A stretch of 64,000 bases of DNA from Talpa occidentalis (taxonomy: Eukaryota > Chordata > Mammalia > Eulipotyphla > Talpidae). The DNA is taken from assembly GCF_014898055.3 (NCBI RefSeq), contig NW_023601322.1, positions 74,304,740 through 74,368,739 of the forward strand. Reading direction: 5' to 3'. Positions within the stretch are counted from its first letter, which is position 1, and each line of letters starts with the position of its first letter. Below, one piece after another: positions 1 to 11,885 of this stretch. The notes under the pieces are model-generated. The model was not told where the DNA came from. It saw nothing but the letters and a program-made list of their open reading frames with translations, and searched no databases. The position numbers and the translations under genes are program-made.

Positions 1-234
1 CCAGCCCCCAGCAAATCTTTACTCTTCCTCGGCTCTCTGGAGATCTTGTGTGGCCTCTGCTTCTCTGCTGGTTCTGCATCTTCTGGTTGTTCTCTTCCTT
101 TTGCTCTGCTGGCGTCCCTGTGACGCCGCCCTTATGAGCCCAGTCTCTCAGCCCAGGTGCGCCCACCAATGCACGCACACACCCCATTCCTGGTGTCCAC
201 CATCAGGCATGCATTTAATCTAAAGGCAGGAGGG
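1..234. other. Unassigned left edge
   Basis: Pyrimidine-rich sequence without a recognisable gene or repeat. IL13, expected downstream of RAD50 in mammals, was looked for and not seen here. It may belong to a repeat that continues off the window. Confidence 0.4.
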
Positions 235-1757
235 TGGAAAAGCCTGATGCTTTACTTACCCTACAACATCCTTGTCTTGTATCAGATCTTAGTGGAAAAG
301 CTTTAGTTTTCACCATGGAGAGTGATGTTAGCTGTGGCTTTTTTTGGTGACTTCTATTATGTGAAGGTATGTTCCATTTATACCCAGATTTTCTGGGGCT
401 TTCATCATAAATGGATGTTGAATTGTATCAAATGCTTTCTTAGCATCTATAGATATAATCATATGATATTTATCTTTTTTTTGGTTGATGTGGTAGATTA
501 CATTGATTTATGTTCAGATGTTGGACTATCCTTGTGTCCCTGGTATGAATCCCACTTGGTCATGTTGTATAGTCCTCTTAATGCGTAGTTGGATTCGGTT
601 TGTGAAGATAATAGTGAAGATTTTTGCATATGTTTTAATTAGGGAAATTCCAAATTCAGAGGATAGAGGCTACTATGAGTATTTATATGCTAACAAATTC
701 AATAACTCAAATGAGATGGACACGTTCTTAGAATCACACTATCATCTGAAACTGAATAGGGAAGAAATTGAAATCTCGAGGAGACCAATCACAAGCAAGG
801 AAATTGAAACAGTAATCAAAACTCCCCTCCCCGCCCCAGAACGCAAGTCCAGGTGTCTTCACAAGTGAGTTCTGCCAAACCTTCAAAGATGAACTAATAC
901 CTATCCTTCTGCAACTCTTCCAAAAAAAAAAAAAAAGAAAAGAAAAGAAAAAGAAAGTATACTTCCAAACACATTTTATGAGGCCAGTATTACTCTAATA
1001 CCCAAACCCAAAACACCACAACACACACACACATACCCCGTCCATTTTTAATTTTTTAAGGTAAATACACATTGCTTTCTATAATGGTTGCAACACTTGA
1101 CATTCTTGCTGACTGTTTAATAGGTTTCCTTTTTCTCCACATTCTCTCCAACACTTGTTGTTGGGGGTCAAATTTTTTAATTTGCCATACTCATGAGTGT
1201 GAGACTGTTTCTTGTTGTAGCTGTAATTCTCATCTTATTAGAATGACAATGAACATCTTTTCATGTCTTTTGGCTTTCTGAATATCCTCTTTGATAAATT
1301 ATCTGTTCATATCTGCTGCCCATTTATTAATTGGGTTATTTGGTTTTTTATTGTTAAATTATAGGAGTTTTTTTAATATGTCTTGTATATTAACCCCTTG
1401 ACAATTATATATTATGTAAATATGTTCTCCCGTTCAAGAGATATCCATTTAATTGTCTTGTATATTCTCTTGCTGTGGAGAAGCTCTTTAAGTTGAAGTA
1501 ATCCCAGTTGTGTATTTTTGGTTTTAATTCCCTTGCCACAGGGGTTGAGTCACCAAAACTACCTTTATTGTTGATATAATGGAATGGATTGCCAATGTTT
1601 TTTTCCATGTATTTTTTTTGTGTGCCAGGTTTTTGTTTTGTTTTTTTTTCTTCAGGTGTTGACATGTTTAATTTTGAGGTTCTTGTGGGGAAGTAAAGTA
1701 ACACTGTCTGGGAACCGTTGATTACCATGAGAATCTGAAATTTGGATAGAGAAACAA
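235..1757 (-). mobile_element. Old L1 fragments, partly inverted
   Basis: Positions 235-640 read on the minus strand as the reverse-transcriptase part of L1 ORF2. Positions about 641-1000 read on the plus strand as a more N-terminal ORF2 part (motif RPITSKEIE), so this piece is inverted. Positions about 1040-1757 read again on the minus strand as C-terminal ORF2 (NWDYFNLKSFSTARE). Stops and frameshifts are frequent, so these are old inactive copies. The minus/plus arrangement of the first two pieces is typical of 5' inversion during L1 insertion. Confidence 0.7.
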
Positions 1758-3593
1758 TTCTTTTTTTTTTTTATAAATTTTATTTTTATATTCCCCATAC
1801 AATTGCAACCCCCTTATTTTGACCCCAATCCATCCCCTCCCCGACCCCCACCCTCCATAGAATGTCTCTGGTTCATAGTTGTTTGATTTTTGATTTTCAC
1901 TTTCTTATAGTTATTTATTTTCCTGGTCCCTTATTTAAGTTTTCTAGATTCTTGCTATGAGTGAGACCATCTGGTATTTTTCTTTTTCTTTCTGGCTTAT
2001 TTCGCTGAGCATGATCCCATCCAGCACCATGTTGCTGCAAATGGCATGTGTTTGTCTTTTTTGAATGCTGAGTAATATTCCATGGTGTATATGTACCACA
2101 TCTTCTTGATCCAGTCATCTATTTTGGGGCATTTGGGTTGTTTCCATAGCTTAGCTATTGTATATAGTGCTGCTATAAACATAGGGGTGCAGGTGCTCTT
2201 TGGAATTGATGTTTCTGTGTCCTTTGGGTAAATACCTAGGAGTGGAATTGCTGGATCATATGGAAGCTCTATGTTCAGTAGGTCCAGAAATCTCCACACA
2301 GCTCTCCATAGTGGTTAGAACAGTTTGCACTCCCGCCAACAGTGCAGGAGAGTTCCTTTTTCTCCACACCCTTGCCAATATTTGTTTGTTGCTAGTTTTT
2401 TTAATATGTGCCATTCTCACGGGTGTAAGATGGTATCTCATTGTAGTTTTGATTTGCATTTCCCTGATTACAAGTGATGTTGAACATTTTTTCATATGCC
2501 TGTTGGCCATTTGCATTTCCTCTTTGGAGAAGTTTCTTTTTCGCTCTTCTGCCCATTTTTTGACTGGATTATTTTCTTTGTTGTTTTTGTTGAGTCTCAT
2601 CAGCTCTTTGTAGCTCTTTGTGATCAGTCCTTTATCATTAGTGTTGTGTGCAAAAATGTTCTCCCAGTCAGTGGGGTTTCTCTTTGTTTTTGTTATTGTC
2701 TCTTTTGCTGTGCAGAAGCTCTTTAATTTGATGTAGTCCCAGCTGTTGATCTTTGCCTTCACTATCACTGCTTTGGGTGATGTGTCTGTAAAGATGTCTT
2801 TGATGTGCATATCATGTAGTGTTTCGCCTGTATTTCCTTCTATGTATTTTATGGTTTCAGGTCTTATGTCTAGTTCTTTAATCCATTTTGAGTTGGTTTT
2901 TGTGCATGGTGTGAGGTAGTAGTCAAGCTTCATTCTTTTGCATGTAGCGACCCAGTTTTCCCAGCACCATTTATTGAACAAACTTCCTTTGCTCCAATGC
3001 ATATTCTTTGCTCCTTTGTCAAAGATGAGTTGACCATAAATCTGTGGGTTTATTTCTGGATTTTCTATTAAATTCCATTGGTCTGTGTGTCTGTTCTTGT
3101 TCCAGTACCATGCAGTTTTGATGATTATGGCTTTGTAGTACAGTTTGAAGTCTGGGAGTGTGATGCCTCCATTCCCTTCTTTTTTTTTTTCAGGAGAGCT
3201 TTGGCTATTCGGGGTTTTTGGTGATTCCATATGAATTTCATCGATAATTGTTCTATTTCTTTGAAGAATGACTTTGAAATTTTTATTGGAATAGCATTGA
3301 ATCTGTATATTGCTTTTGGTAGGATGGCCATTTTAATAATGTTTATTCTTCCAATCCATGAGCAGGGGATGTCTTTCCATTTCTTTGTATCTTCTTCTAT
3401 TTCTTTTAACAGTGTTTTATAGTTTTCTTTGTATAGGTCCTTTACCTCTTTTGTTAGATTTATTCCCAAGTATTTGATTTTTTTTTTGTTTTGATAATAA
3501 AAGGGATGGTTTTTTTGATTTCTTCTTCTTCAGATTTATTGTTTGTGTATAGGAAGGCTACTGACTTTTGCATGTTGATTTTATATCCTGTGT
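1758..3593 (-). mobile_element. Young 5'-truncated L1, ORF2 C-terminal half and 3'UTR
   Basis: A T tract starting near 1758 marks the poly(A) end of a minus-strand L1. Reading minus from 3593, ORF2 protein is nearly uninterrupted over long stretches: a 114-residue frame (3125-3469), a 324-residue frame (2256-3230) and a 100-residue frame (1997-2299). They contain the conserved ORF2 C-terminal motifs [31 protein letters not shown] and YTMEYYSA. Low decay indicates a recent copy, inserted into the older L1 around it. The copy begins abruptly inside ORF2. No convincing target-site duplication was found. Confidence 0.85.
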
Positions 3594-5073
3594 GGCAGGT
3601 TTTATATCTAAATCTTTAGTCCATTGGAATTTATTTTTGTGTATGGTGTTACTAATCCAACTTCGTTTTTGTATGTGTGGCTTTCCAATTGTCCAGCACC
3701 ATTTAGCTCTTTTCATTTTATGGTCGTGTGTCTTTGTCATAGATGACTATTTGTATGAATGCGCACTTTCAACTTAGTTCTGGTTTTCAGTCTTGTTCCA
3801 TTGATCCATATATCTTTTTGTGGCAATGCCATGTTGTTTTTAATAGGGTTGTTTAGTAGTAAAGTTTGAAGTCAGGTTATGTGCCCCCCCCCATTTCTCT
3901 CCTTTTTTCCTCAGGGTTTCGTTCGTACTTTGAGGCCTTTCATGTTTTTATGTTAATTCCATACTGATTTGAGGACTACAACTTGGTAATACAGTTTGAT
4001 ATAGGAGAATGATACTTCCAGCTTTGCCGTTCTTTCTCGATTGCTTTGGTTATTTGGGACCTAATTTTAGGATTCTTGTATTCTGTGAAAAAATGCCATT
4101 GGAATTTCAATTGCAGTGAATGTAGATTGCCTTAGGTGTCGTGGACATTTTAACAGTACTAATTCTTTCCATATCTTTGTGTCATCTTCAGTTTCTTTCA
4201 TCAGTGTCTTAGTTTTCTTTATAGGTCTTTCATTTCCTTAGTTAAATTTATTTGTAGTATTTTATTCTTTTTGAGGCGATTGTAAGTGGGATTGTTAGTT
4301 TTTGTTTCTGATAGTTTATTGTTGGTTTATAGAAATTCAACAGAATTTTGTATATTGATTTTTGTACCCAACAACTTTACTGAATTGACTTACTAGTTCT
4401 AACAGTTTTTGGGTGGAGTCTTTACATTTTTCTATATGTAAAATGCTGTTGTCTGCAGAGAGTAACAGTTTCACTTCTTCCTATTCACTTTGGATGCTTT
4501 TTTCCCCCTCCCTTCCCTCCTCTCCCCTATCCTCCCCCCGCCCCTTTGTCCACCTAATTGTTCCAGCAGTTATGACTCCAGGAATTTCAGTACTATGTGG
4601 AATAAAAGTAGCAAGAGTGGGCATTCTTATCTTGCTCCTGATCTTAGAATAAAGCCATTCTGTCTTTCATTGTTGAATATGATGTTAGCTAAGGTGTGTC
4701 ATGTATGGCCTTTATTATGTTCAATTATGTTCTCTCTATATTCACTTCATTGAAAGGATGTTGAATTTAGTCAAAGGCTTTCTCTGAACCCATTAAAATG
4801 ATCATGACTTTAGTTTTTCATTTTCTTGATGGGGTGTATCATATTGTTTTGCGACTGTTGAATCATCCTTCCTTGCATACCTAAAATGAATCCTGCTCCA
4901 TCATGCTGCATGATCTTTTCATTGAGTTTGGTTAACTAATACTTTGTTGAAAATTTTTGCATCTATCTTCGTCAGGGATATTTCCCTGAACTTCAGTTTT
5001 TTTTTTTTTTTTTTTTTTTTGTGGTATACTTCGCTGGTTTTAGTATCATGGTGATGGCTGGCTTTGTCAAAAA
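3594..5073 (-). mobile_element. Old L1 ORF2 segment
   Basis: Continuation of the older minus-strand L1. A 60-residue frame (3558-3740) contains CWTIGKPHIQ and KFQWTKDLDIKPA, an ORF2 C-terminal region, and further decayed ORF2 follows to 5073. A T tract at 4999-5020 is present. The element is split at 5074 by the RPL15 retrocopy and resumes at 7513. Confidence 0.75.
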
Positions 5074-5123
5074 CATTTGGAAGTGGCCCTTTCCGTCTGG
5101 AGGCAGCCAACAGGTAAGCCAAA

Positions 5124-5762
5124 ATGGGCGCTTATAAATACATCCAGGTACTATGGGGGAAGAAGCAGTCCGATGTGATGCGCTTTCTTCTCAGGGCGCG
5201 CTGCTGGCAGTATTGCCAGCTGTCGGCCCTCCACGGGGCACCCCACTCCACCCGGCCGGATAAAGCTAGAAGACTGGGATACAAAGCCAAGCAAGGTTAT
5301 GTCATATATCGGATACGTGTGCACCGTGGTGGCCTCAAACGTCCAGTTCCAAAGGGTGCAACCTATGGCATGCCTGTCCACCATGGTGTAAATCAGCTGA
5401 AGTTTGCTAGAAGCCTTCAATCTGTTGCTGAAGAGCGAGCTGGACGCCACTGTGGAGCTCTGAGAGTCCTCAATTCTTACTGTGTTGGTGAAGATTCCAC
5501 GTACAAATTTTTTGAGGTTATCCTCAGCGATCCATTCCATAAGCTATCATTCCAAGATCCATTCCAAGCTATCAGAAGAAACCCTGACACCCAATGGATC
5601 ACTAAACCAGTCCACAAGCACAGGGAGATGCAGGGGCTAACATCTGCAGGCCACAAGAGCCGTGGCCTTGGAAAGGGCCACAAGTTTCACCACGCTATTG
5701 GTGGTTCTCGCCGAGCAGCTTGGAGAAGGCGCAATATGTTCCAGCTCCACCGTTACCGCTAA
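5124..5762 (+). pseudogene. RPL15: RPL15 processed retrocopy with open 212-codon frame
   Basis: The frame encodes a full-length large-subunit ribosomal protein eL15, starting MGAYKYIQ and ending LHRYR, with no introns. The functional protein has 204 residues. The extra eight arise around residues 140-152: the motif DPFHK is followed by a second DPFQ before [11 protein letters not shown] one-base loss in the first copy is compensated by a partial tandem duplication, so the frame stays open. Several basic residues usual in eL15 are replaced by Cys, His, Gln or Leu, many at CpG-type arginine codons, which suggests decay without constraint. The leader just before the ATG (gccaacaggtaagccaaaatg) matches spliced RPL15 leader. 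No promoter is carried along. A retropseudogene is the best call; expression as a retrogene cannot be excluded from sequence alone. Confidence 0.9.
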
Positions 5763-7119
5763 TTAAGTAATGTTTGCAAAATTCTTACCTAATAAACAAT
5801 TTAGGACAGTTATGTCTGCTTAAAAGTGTTCTTTAATTTGTTAAAACAAGTGTCTGCAGGTTGTTTCATGAATGCATTGTCAAATTATGAAAGTTAAAGT
5901 GCAATAATGTTTGAAGGCTGTAAGTGATATATCTTGTTTCTAATAAGATAAATGCTTTGTCTTTGCTTTATCTTATTAGGGAGTTACATGTCAGTGTTTA
6001 AAATGCCATTTGGTATAATAGGTGTAAAATCCTGTAAAAAAAGAGTGCAGAAACTAGCACTATAGCTTTCTTGGTGCATGTGATAAAACCTATAACTTCA
6101 TTGGGGTAATGTGATGATCTGGTTTTCTCAAGTGGTTGTTTTAGGAGTTGGTGAGAACAAATTTAAGTTGGATTTTACTTGAAACGTGAATGTTATCCTA
6201 ATCCTTTGTTGTGATTGTATGCAGAAAAAAAATGAAAGTTAACTAGGGCCCACATTTTTAGTCCAATATTCCATTTTTATAACTTGCTTCTGAAAATCAG
6301 TATAAAAGCTACTATTTCTAGGAGAATTGAATAAACCTGTTACAAGACCTGTTCTTATAAATGAAATATCCTGGTTAACATAAACAAGTGTCTCCACGAT
6401 ACCATTCAAGTCAAGGCTCCTGATTGAATCCCATTACTTCATGGGGCATGTAGGATCCTGAATTATGTGCACAGTGGTCAGTAATGGGAACTGACATTAT
6501 TTGTGATTATAAACTAGTAATGTTATGGGTTGGGAGACCAGGGACAGTCACATACCTTTCAAGTGTGAGGATAAAAAATTGTGTCCACTTTGATCAAAGT
6601 TTTAAAAGCTTGATCTGTTTGTCACACCTTTAGGAACCTGGAGAAAGATGGTTGGCTTTGTTTAAAAGTAGATTACTGTTGAGTTAGTCTTAAAAATCAT
6701 CTTGGATCAACCTACATCTACTCTCATAAGGCTACTAAGAACTAAGTCATAATAGATGTAGCTGTCATCTATTGTCTCTTACCTAACAGTGTTTACAGTT
6801 ATTTTTCTCATCCCTGGCCAACAGCAGAAGTACCATTCCACTAACTTGGCTAGGCCATCAACTGCCCACCTTAACATGACACAACACCGTAGTCTAGAAT
6901 TTATGGCTTCCCGTCTTCAGAAGACGGCTGTCTCCAGTGTGAATTTGTGTAGAAATACAGAGAGGAATTACCCTAATCCCTTCCAATTCCGATTTTGCTG
7001 TTTTAAGAATGCTTTCAAAATCTAATTGCAACTTCTCTTTAGGTGTCTTAAAAGTCCCAATTTTCAAGAAAACATGCAGGCTCAAAACTTACTGAGACCT
7101 AAATTCCACTCAAAATCTT

Positions 7120-7416
7120 TTTTTTTTTTTTAAGAGAGGCATGTATTATTTATTTGTTTGTTTGTTTATACATGCACTGGGTACAGTCAGAAGTGCTGGA
7201 GGGTGAGAGAATTCACCAGAGCCAGAGCGGGGAGCAGAGCAGGCAGAAGGACCGAGGTACACTGCAGAGGGGAGCAGTGGGCTGCAGGAGAGGTCTGCGC
7301 GCCATGTGGGACCCTCCTCCTGTGGCCGGGGAGCAGCTGAGGCTCGAACTGGCGCCAGAGAGGTCGTGGGCAGCCTCGCAGCCCAGCGCTCAACTGCTGC
7401 GCCACCGAGGAGGCCC
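7120..7416 (-). mobile_element. tRNA-derived SINE, long-tail subfamily
   Basis: On the minus strand: head with box A and box B, body, then a tail containing AAACAAACAAACAAATAA and a CATGCCTCT block before poly(A). Target-site duplication tccactcaaaatctt at 7105-7119 and 7417-7431. It interrupts the RPL15 3'UTR and is therefore younger than the retrocopy. Confidence 0.85.
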
Positions 7417-7802
7417 TCCACTCAAAATCTTAAACCATATATTTCCATTGTGTGTAGAGGTTGTTTGACTCAAGGGATAAATGTCTGTTAAACTGGAAAA
7501 AAAAAAAAAAACCATTTGGAAGTGTTCCCTCTTCAATTTTTTGGAAGAGTTTGAGAATAGATATTACATTTTCTTTGAAAGTATGGTGGAAATCCCCAGT
7601 GAACCCATCTGGTCCTAAATTTTTCTTTTGGGGGAGGTTTTGATACAGATTCAATTCCCTTTTCTGGTCCATTCAGATTTTCTGTCTTCCTGATTCAGTC
7701 TTGGAAGCGTGTATGATTATAGGAATTTATTTCATCTTGGCTGCCCAACTTGTTGGGGTGAGTCATGGTCATGTCTTATGATCCTTTATATTTGTGTTCT
7801 CT

Positions 7803-8079
7803 CTTTTTTTTTTACAAGATTTATTTATGCATGCATACAAGAAAAGGGGCACAGGCCAGAGTTGTAGAGGTGCAGAGAGGACTCGCCAGAGACAGAACGG
7901 GGAACAGAACAGGCAGACTGTCTGAAATACACTGCTGAGGGGAGCAGTGGGCCAGACAGGAGAGGGCTGCTGCACCATGTGGGTAGCTCCCTGGCCAGTC
8001 AGGGATTAAACTCCTGCTGCAGTGGCTGCGGATAACCTCATAGGCTGAGTCTCAACCCCTTGTGCCACCAGCGAGGCCC
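7803..8079 (-). mobile_element. tRNA-derived SINE, older subfamily
   Basis: Target-site duplication tatttgtgttctct at 7789-7802 and 8080-8093. Head on the minus strand starts GGCCTCGCTGGTGGCAC and contains a degraded B box. The body is of the type with GCCTGTGCCCC, not the GTACCCAGTGC type. Confidence 0.8.
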
Positions 8080-9147
8080 TATTTGTGTTCTCTATTGTAA
8101 CTGTTCCTCTATTTGTGATTTTGATTTATACTCTTCTTCTCTTGGTGGGTCTAGTTAAAGTTTTATCTTTTCAGAGATTGAGCTTTTAGTTTTGTTTAGT
8201 TCTGCTCTGATCTTTATGATTTTCTTCATTCTACTAACAATTGGGCCTCATTTGTTCTTTTTCTTGTTCCCTTATTTCTGCGAGGTGTTTGAGATGTTTC
8301 CTGTTTCTTGCTGTAGGCGTAGGGCATGACACGCTTCTGAGAACTGCTTTGCTGCATCCCATTCATTTTCGTCATTGACTCAGTATTTTTTTAATCTCCA
8401 CAAAATTTTTTTCTCCCAGTTTTCTTCTTGTGATTGATTTCCAGCTTCATACCACTGTGGTGAGAAAAAACGCTGAGCACGATTTCAGTCTTCTTAAACT
8501 TGAGACTTTCGTGGCCTGACGTTTTACAGAATGTCCTGTGTGCTCTTGAGAAGAATGTGTGTTCTGTTGCTTTTGGATAGACTGTCTATTCCTGTTAAGT
8601 CCATCTGGTCTAATGCATCATTTAAGACCAATGTTTTCTTCTTGATTTTTCTATCTGGTGATCTGCCCATAGATACAGGAATTAAAGTCCCTTACTGTGA
8701 CTGTATTGCTGTTAATTTCTCTTAAGTTTGTTAATATTTGCTTCACATATCAAGCAATCCTATCTTCATAAAAATTTATAAATATTATATCTTCTTGCTG
8801 AATTTATCCTTTTATCACTCTGTAATGCCCCTCTTTGTTACTTTTATTGTGGTCTTTTAAATTGTTTTCCTTGACTAAGTATGACTATACCAGCTTTCTT
8901 GTTCCACTCATTCGCTTTCAGTGTGTCTTCGTGTCAGGTGTGGCTTTAAATTATGTATGCATGTATTGCCGTTTTGTTATGTTTTCTGCCTTTTTTGTGT
9001 GTTTCCTCTGTTCCTTTCTTCTCTTGCTTTCTGCCTTCATGGTTTAATGACTTTGTCTACATTGTGATTCTGCCCTATGTTCAGTGCTTTTGACATCACA
9101 TTTTATATCCTTTCAGAGTGCAGTTTCAGTTACGATTCCTACTTTTG

Positions 9148-9428
9148 CTCCCCCCCCCCCCCGTTTTTAAAGATTTATTTATTTATGTATACAAGAACTG
9201 GGGTACAGGCCAGAGGTGTGGGGGGTGAGAGGACTCACCAGAGACAGAGTGGGGAGCAGAACAGGCAGACTGACTGAAATACACTGCTGAGGGGAGCAGT
9301 GGGCGAGTCAGGAGAGGTCTGCCGCGCCATGTGGGTATCTCCCTGGCTGGGGATCGAACTCATGCTGCAGTGCCTGGCAATAGCTTGCTAGCGCTGAGAC
9401 TTTAACCCCTGCGCCACCAAGGAGGCTG
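9148..9428 (-). mobile_element. tRNA-derived SINE with C-tract at its 3' end
   Basis: SINE body and head on the minus strand, flanked by tacttttg at 9140-9147 and 9429-9436. A run of 13-14 C on the plus strand (9150-9162) lies between the flank and the usual tail, an unusual non-A terminus. Confidence 0.75.
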
Positions 9429-10169
9429 TACTTTTGTCCTTTAACCTTCACTGTAGCTTTGTGATTGACTCAGTACCTTTACTATGTATTTCTCTTTACA
9501 AAGGAGATTTTTTTCTTTCATGTTTTCTTGTTTCAATTCAGTGCCATTTCTTTTCAGCTTACTTAAGACCTTTTCATGTTTCTTTCTTTCTTTCTTTTTT
9601 TATCACCACCCAGGTTGCCAGATACCTTCCTATTTCTTATAAACCCAGTTTAGTGTTGATGAACTCATTTAGCTTTTGCTTGTCTGTAAACTTCTCAGTT
9701 GCCCTTCAGTTCTGAATGATAACCTTGCTGGATAGACTCTTTTTAGCTGAAAGTTCTTTTCTGTCAGTGCTCAAATACATTGTCCCACTCCTTTGTGGTC
9801 TGCAGCATTTGTTGAAAAAGTTGTTGATGGCCTTATGTGTGTGATTGTGTGTGTGTGTAGCATGTAACCTTTTATGTAATGTGTTTAATGTAACATGTTC
9901 TCATGCTTTTTAACATTGCATATCAAAGTTTTGACACTTTAATTCTAATGTGTCTTGGTGTGAATCTCTGAATCCATCTTGTTTAGAACTGTGTACATTC
10001 TGTACCCCCTGTACCCCAGATTGGGGAGGGTTTCAGCCATTAGTTCTTCAAATGAATTTTCTACTCCTATCTTGCTCTGTATTCTGGTATCTCTATAATG
10101 TAGATGTTATTCCATTTGATATTGTCTCTTAGGCCCCATAAGCTATCTTAATTTCTAAAAATAATTTTT

Positions 10170-10426
10170 TAAAAAGATTTATTTATTCATACAAGCACTG
10201 GGTACAGTCAGAAGCACGGGAGGGTGAGAGAATTCACCAGAGCCAGAGCAGGGAGCAGAGCAGGCAGAAGGACCGAAGTACACTGCTGAGGGGAGCAGTG
10301 GGCGGCAGGAGAGGTCTGCGCGCCATGTGGGACCCTCGCCTGGTGGCCGGGGATCGAACTGGCGGTGCAGAGGCTGCGGGCAGCTTTTCAGCCCAGCGCT
10401 CAACCGCTGCGCCACCAGGGGAGGCC
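10170..10426 (-). mobile_element. tRNA-derived SINE
   Basis: The SINE reads on the minus strand from head GGGCCTCCCCTGGTGGCGCA near 10,426 to tail AAATAAATCTTT near 10,172. The flank ctaaaaataatttttt is duplicated near 10,154-10,169 and 10,429-10,444. Confidence 0.82.
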
Positions 10427-11292
10427 CACTAAAAATAATTTTTTGACATTGCTACATTTGGTTAAGCTTCACTGCCCTATCTTTGAGCTCACTTACCAGT
10501 TCTTCCATAAATTCTGCTATTGAACCTTTCAGTTAACTTACGGTTTTCAACTCTTGTGCTCTGTGTCTATGTAGGAAGCTATGCATGTATGTATGAATGA
10601 CCCAGGGTATGTACAGCCTAAGTTTGAGGTGATGTTTTATGACCATTACTTTGAATTCTTTACCTGGTAGATTTCTTATCTCCATTCACTAAAATTGTTC
10701 TTGTATTTAGAATACACACCTTTTTCTCTACTTAGCTTAACCCTGTTTCTAAGTATTTGGTGAAACAGTTACCTCTACTAATCTTGAAAGAGTGGTCTTG
10801 TGTAGGCGTTGAAGTTTATTCAATTTCTCAGGCTCCTGTGGTTGCTCCTGTGGCTGATCGGTTCCTGTTGAGGGTGTCACTGTTCCAAGAGGTTGGAGGC
10901 CAGACCTTCAGGAATCGCCTGTCAAGTGTGCCCGTAAGTGGTCCTGCGAGACCACAGCTGTAAATCTGGTTCCAGACCAGTGATAAGATGTCACCTTAGG
11001 GACAGTTGTCAGCAGCAGGGTTCTAGAGGAGTATCCAGTCTCTGCATTGGACAGTACTTGGGAATTGCAGTGAGGCCCAGGGCAGGCACTAAAACTGCGT
11101 CCCTTGGCCTACATTCCCTGAGTTCCTTGGCTTTGGGGGTGTCACAGTGGGGTGTTTTGAGCCGGAGGCATGGCAAGCCTGGCCACATTCCACCAGGCCA
11201 GCATGAGGGCAGGGTGAGTGAACCGGCTGTCATCTCAAGAGAGGGTGTGACGACGGTGCCTGCCAGCTGTGGCTCTAGTCAGTGGTGCGAGG

Positions 11293-11341
11293 GAACACAT
11301 GGCCATGGCGGGAACACATGGCCATGGCGGGAACACATGGC
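11293..11341 (+). repeat. 19-bp tandem repeat, about 2.6 copies
   Basis: The unit gaacacatggccatggcgg occurs at 11,293-11,311 and 11,312-11,330 and partly at 11,331-11,341. The copies are identical over the repeated part. Confidence 0.9.
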
Positions 11342-11699
11342 GCTGCTTTCATCTGGTGCCCCGTGCCCCCCAGTAGATACTGTAACAAATGTTTCCTTCA
11401 TGGAAGACTTTTCTGCTTTTCAAATTGTTAGTCAGTGCTATAAATTGTGAAGATGGGGTGGGGAACTGTTGTAAAAACGGGTCATGGTCATTATTAAAAG
11501 GACTGCGCTGCAGAGTAAGACTATCGCGCATCTGTCTCCTCGCTAGAGGAGGGGACAGGGAACTGAGGCCAGAGGGTTGTAGCAAATCATCTTGAGACTG
11601 AAGTCACCAATCATCAAGAAATTTAGTGCTCTGGAACGACGACGACCTAGGGGCTATAATTGTCAAGTAAGGGCAAGTGAGCAGAATGGGGGAGAAAGA

Positions 11700-11885
11700 T
11701 AATTGCAACAAGCAAGATTTTTCTTTAACAAGTACGTACTAATCACTGTGCGTGAGGCAGTTATACACAGTTCGTGCAGTCTTTCAGTCCAGCTAACAAA
11801 GCAAAGCAAAGCAGGAGAGGAGACATGGGCTTCCCCAAGGTCTCACAGCTAGTGAGCAGGACTAGGATTTGTGTCCAAATAGTCT
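11700..11885 (+). mobile_element. MIR-like SINE relic
   Basis: The stretch near 11,830-11,870 (ccaaggtctcacagctagtg) matches the conserved MIR core, preceded by a degraded gagacatgggc segment. Confidence 0.6.

Larger units (their letters stand above)
5074..7524 (+). mobile_element. RPL15 retroposition unit with target-site duplication
   Basis: The 12-base direct repeat catttggaagtg occurs at 5074-5085, directly before RPL15 leader sequence, and at 7513-7524, directly after an A tract (about 7497-7511). The host sequence on both sides is the same antisense L1. Between them lie a spliced RPL15 leader, the reading frame, a long 3' untranslated region with AATAAA near 5792 (the copied RNA ran past it to a more distal site) and a later SINE (7120-7416). 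This is the hallmark structure of an L1-mediated processed retrocopy. Confidence 0.88.
7525..10740 (-). mobile_element. Old L1 (upstream part), interrupted by three SINEs
   Basis: The antisense L1 split by RPL15 resumes here. Positions 7525-7690 read minus as ORF2 with the motif [14 protein letters not shown]. Further up the sequence becomes decayed ORF2, ORF1 and 5' region, still A-rich on the minus strand. Three SINEs have inserted. The upper boundary near 10,740 is approximate. Confidence 0.6.

Noticed and set aside
2200..2726. Plus-strand frames of 137 and 76 residues
   Set aside because: They are antisense shadows of the minus-strand L1 ORF2.
5124..5762. RPL15 as the functional ribosomal protein gene
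   Set aside because: No introns, poly(A) tail, TSD, insertion inside an L1, and several changed basic residues indicate a retrocopy.
10938..11450. 170-residue plus-strand frame
   Set aside because: No recognisable domain, it spans the 19-bp tandem repeat, and it is explained by local GC content.
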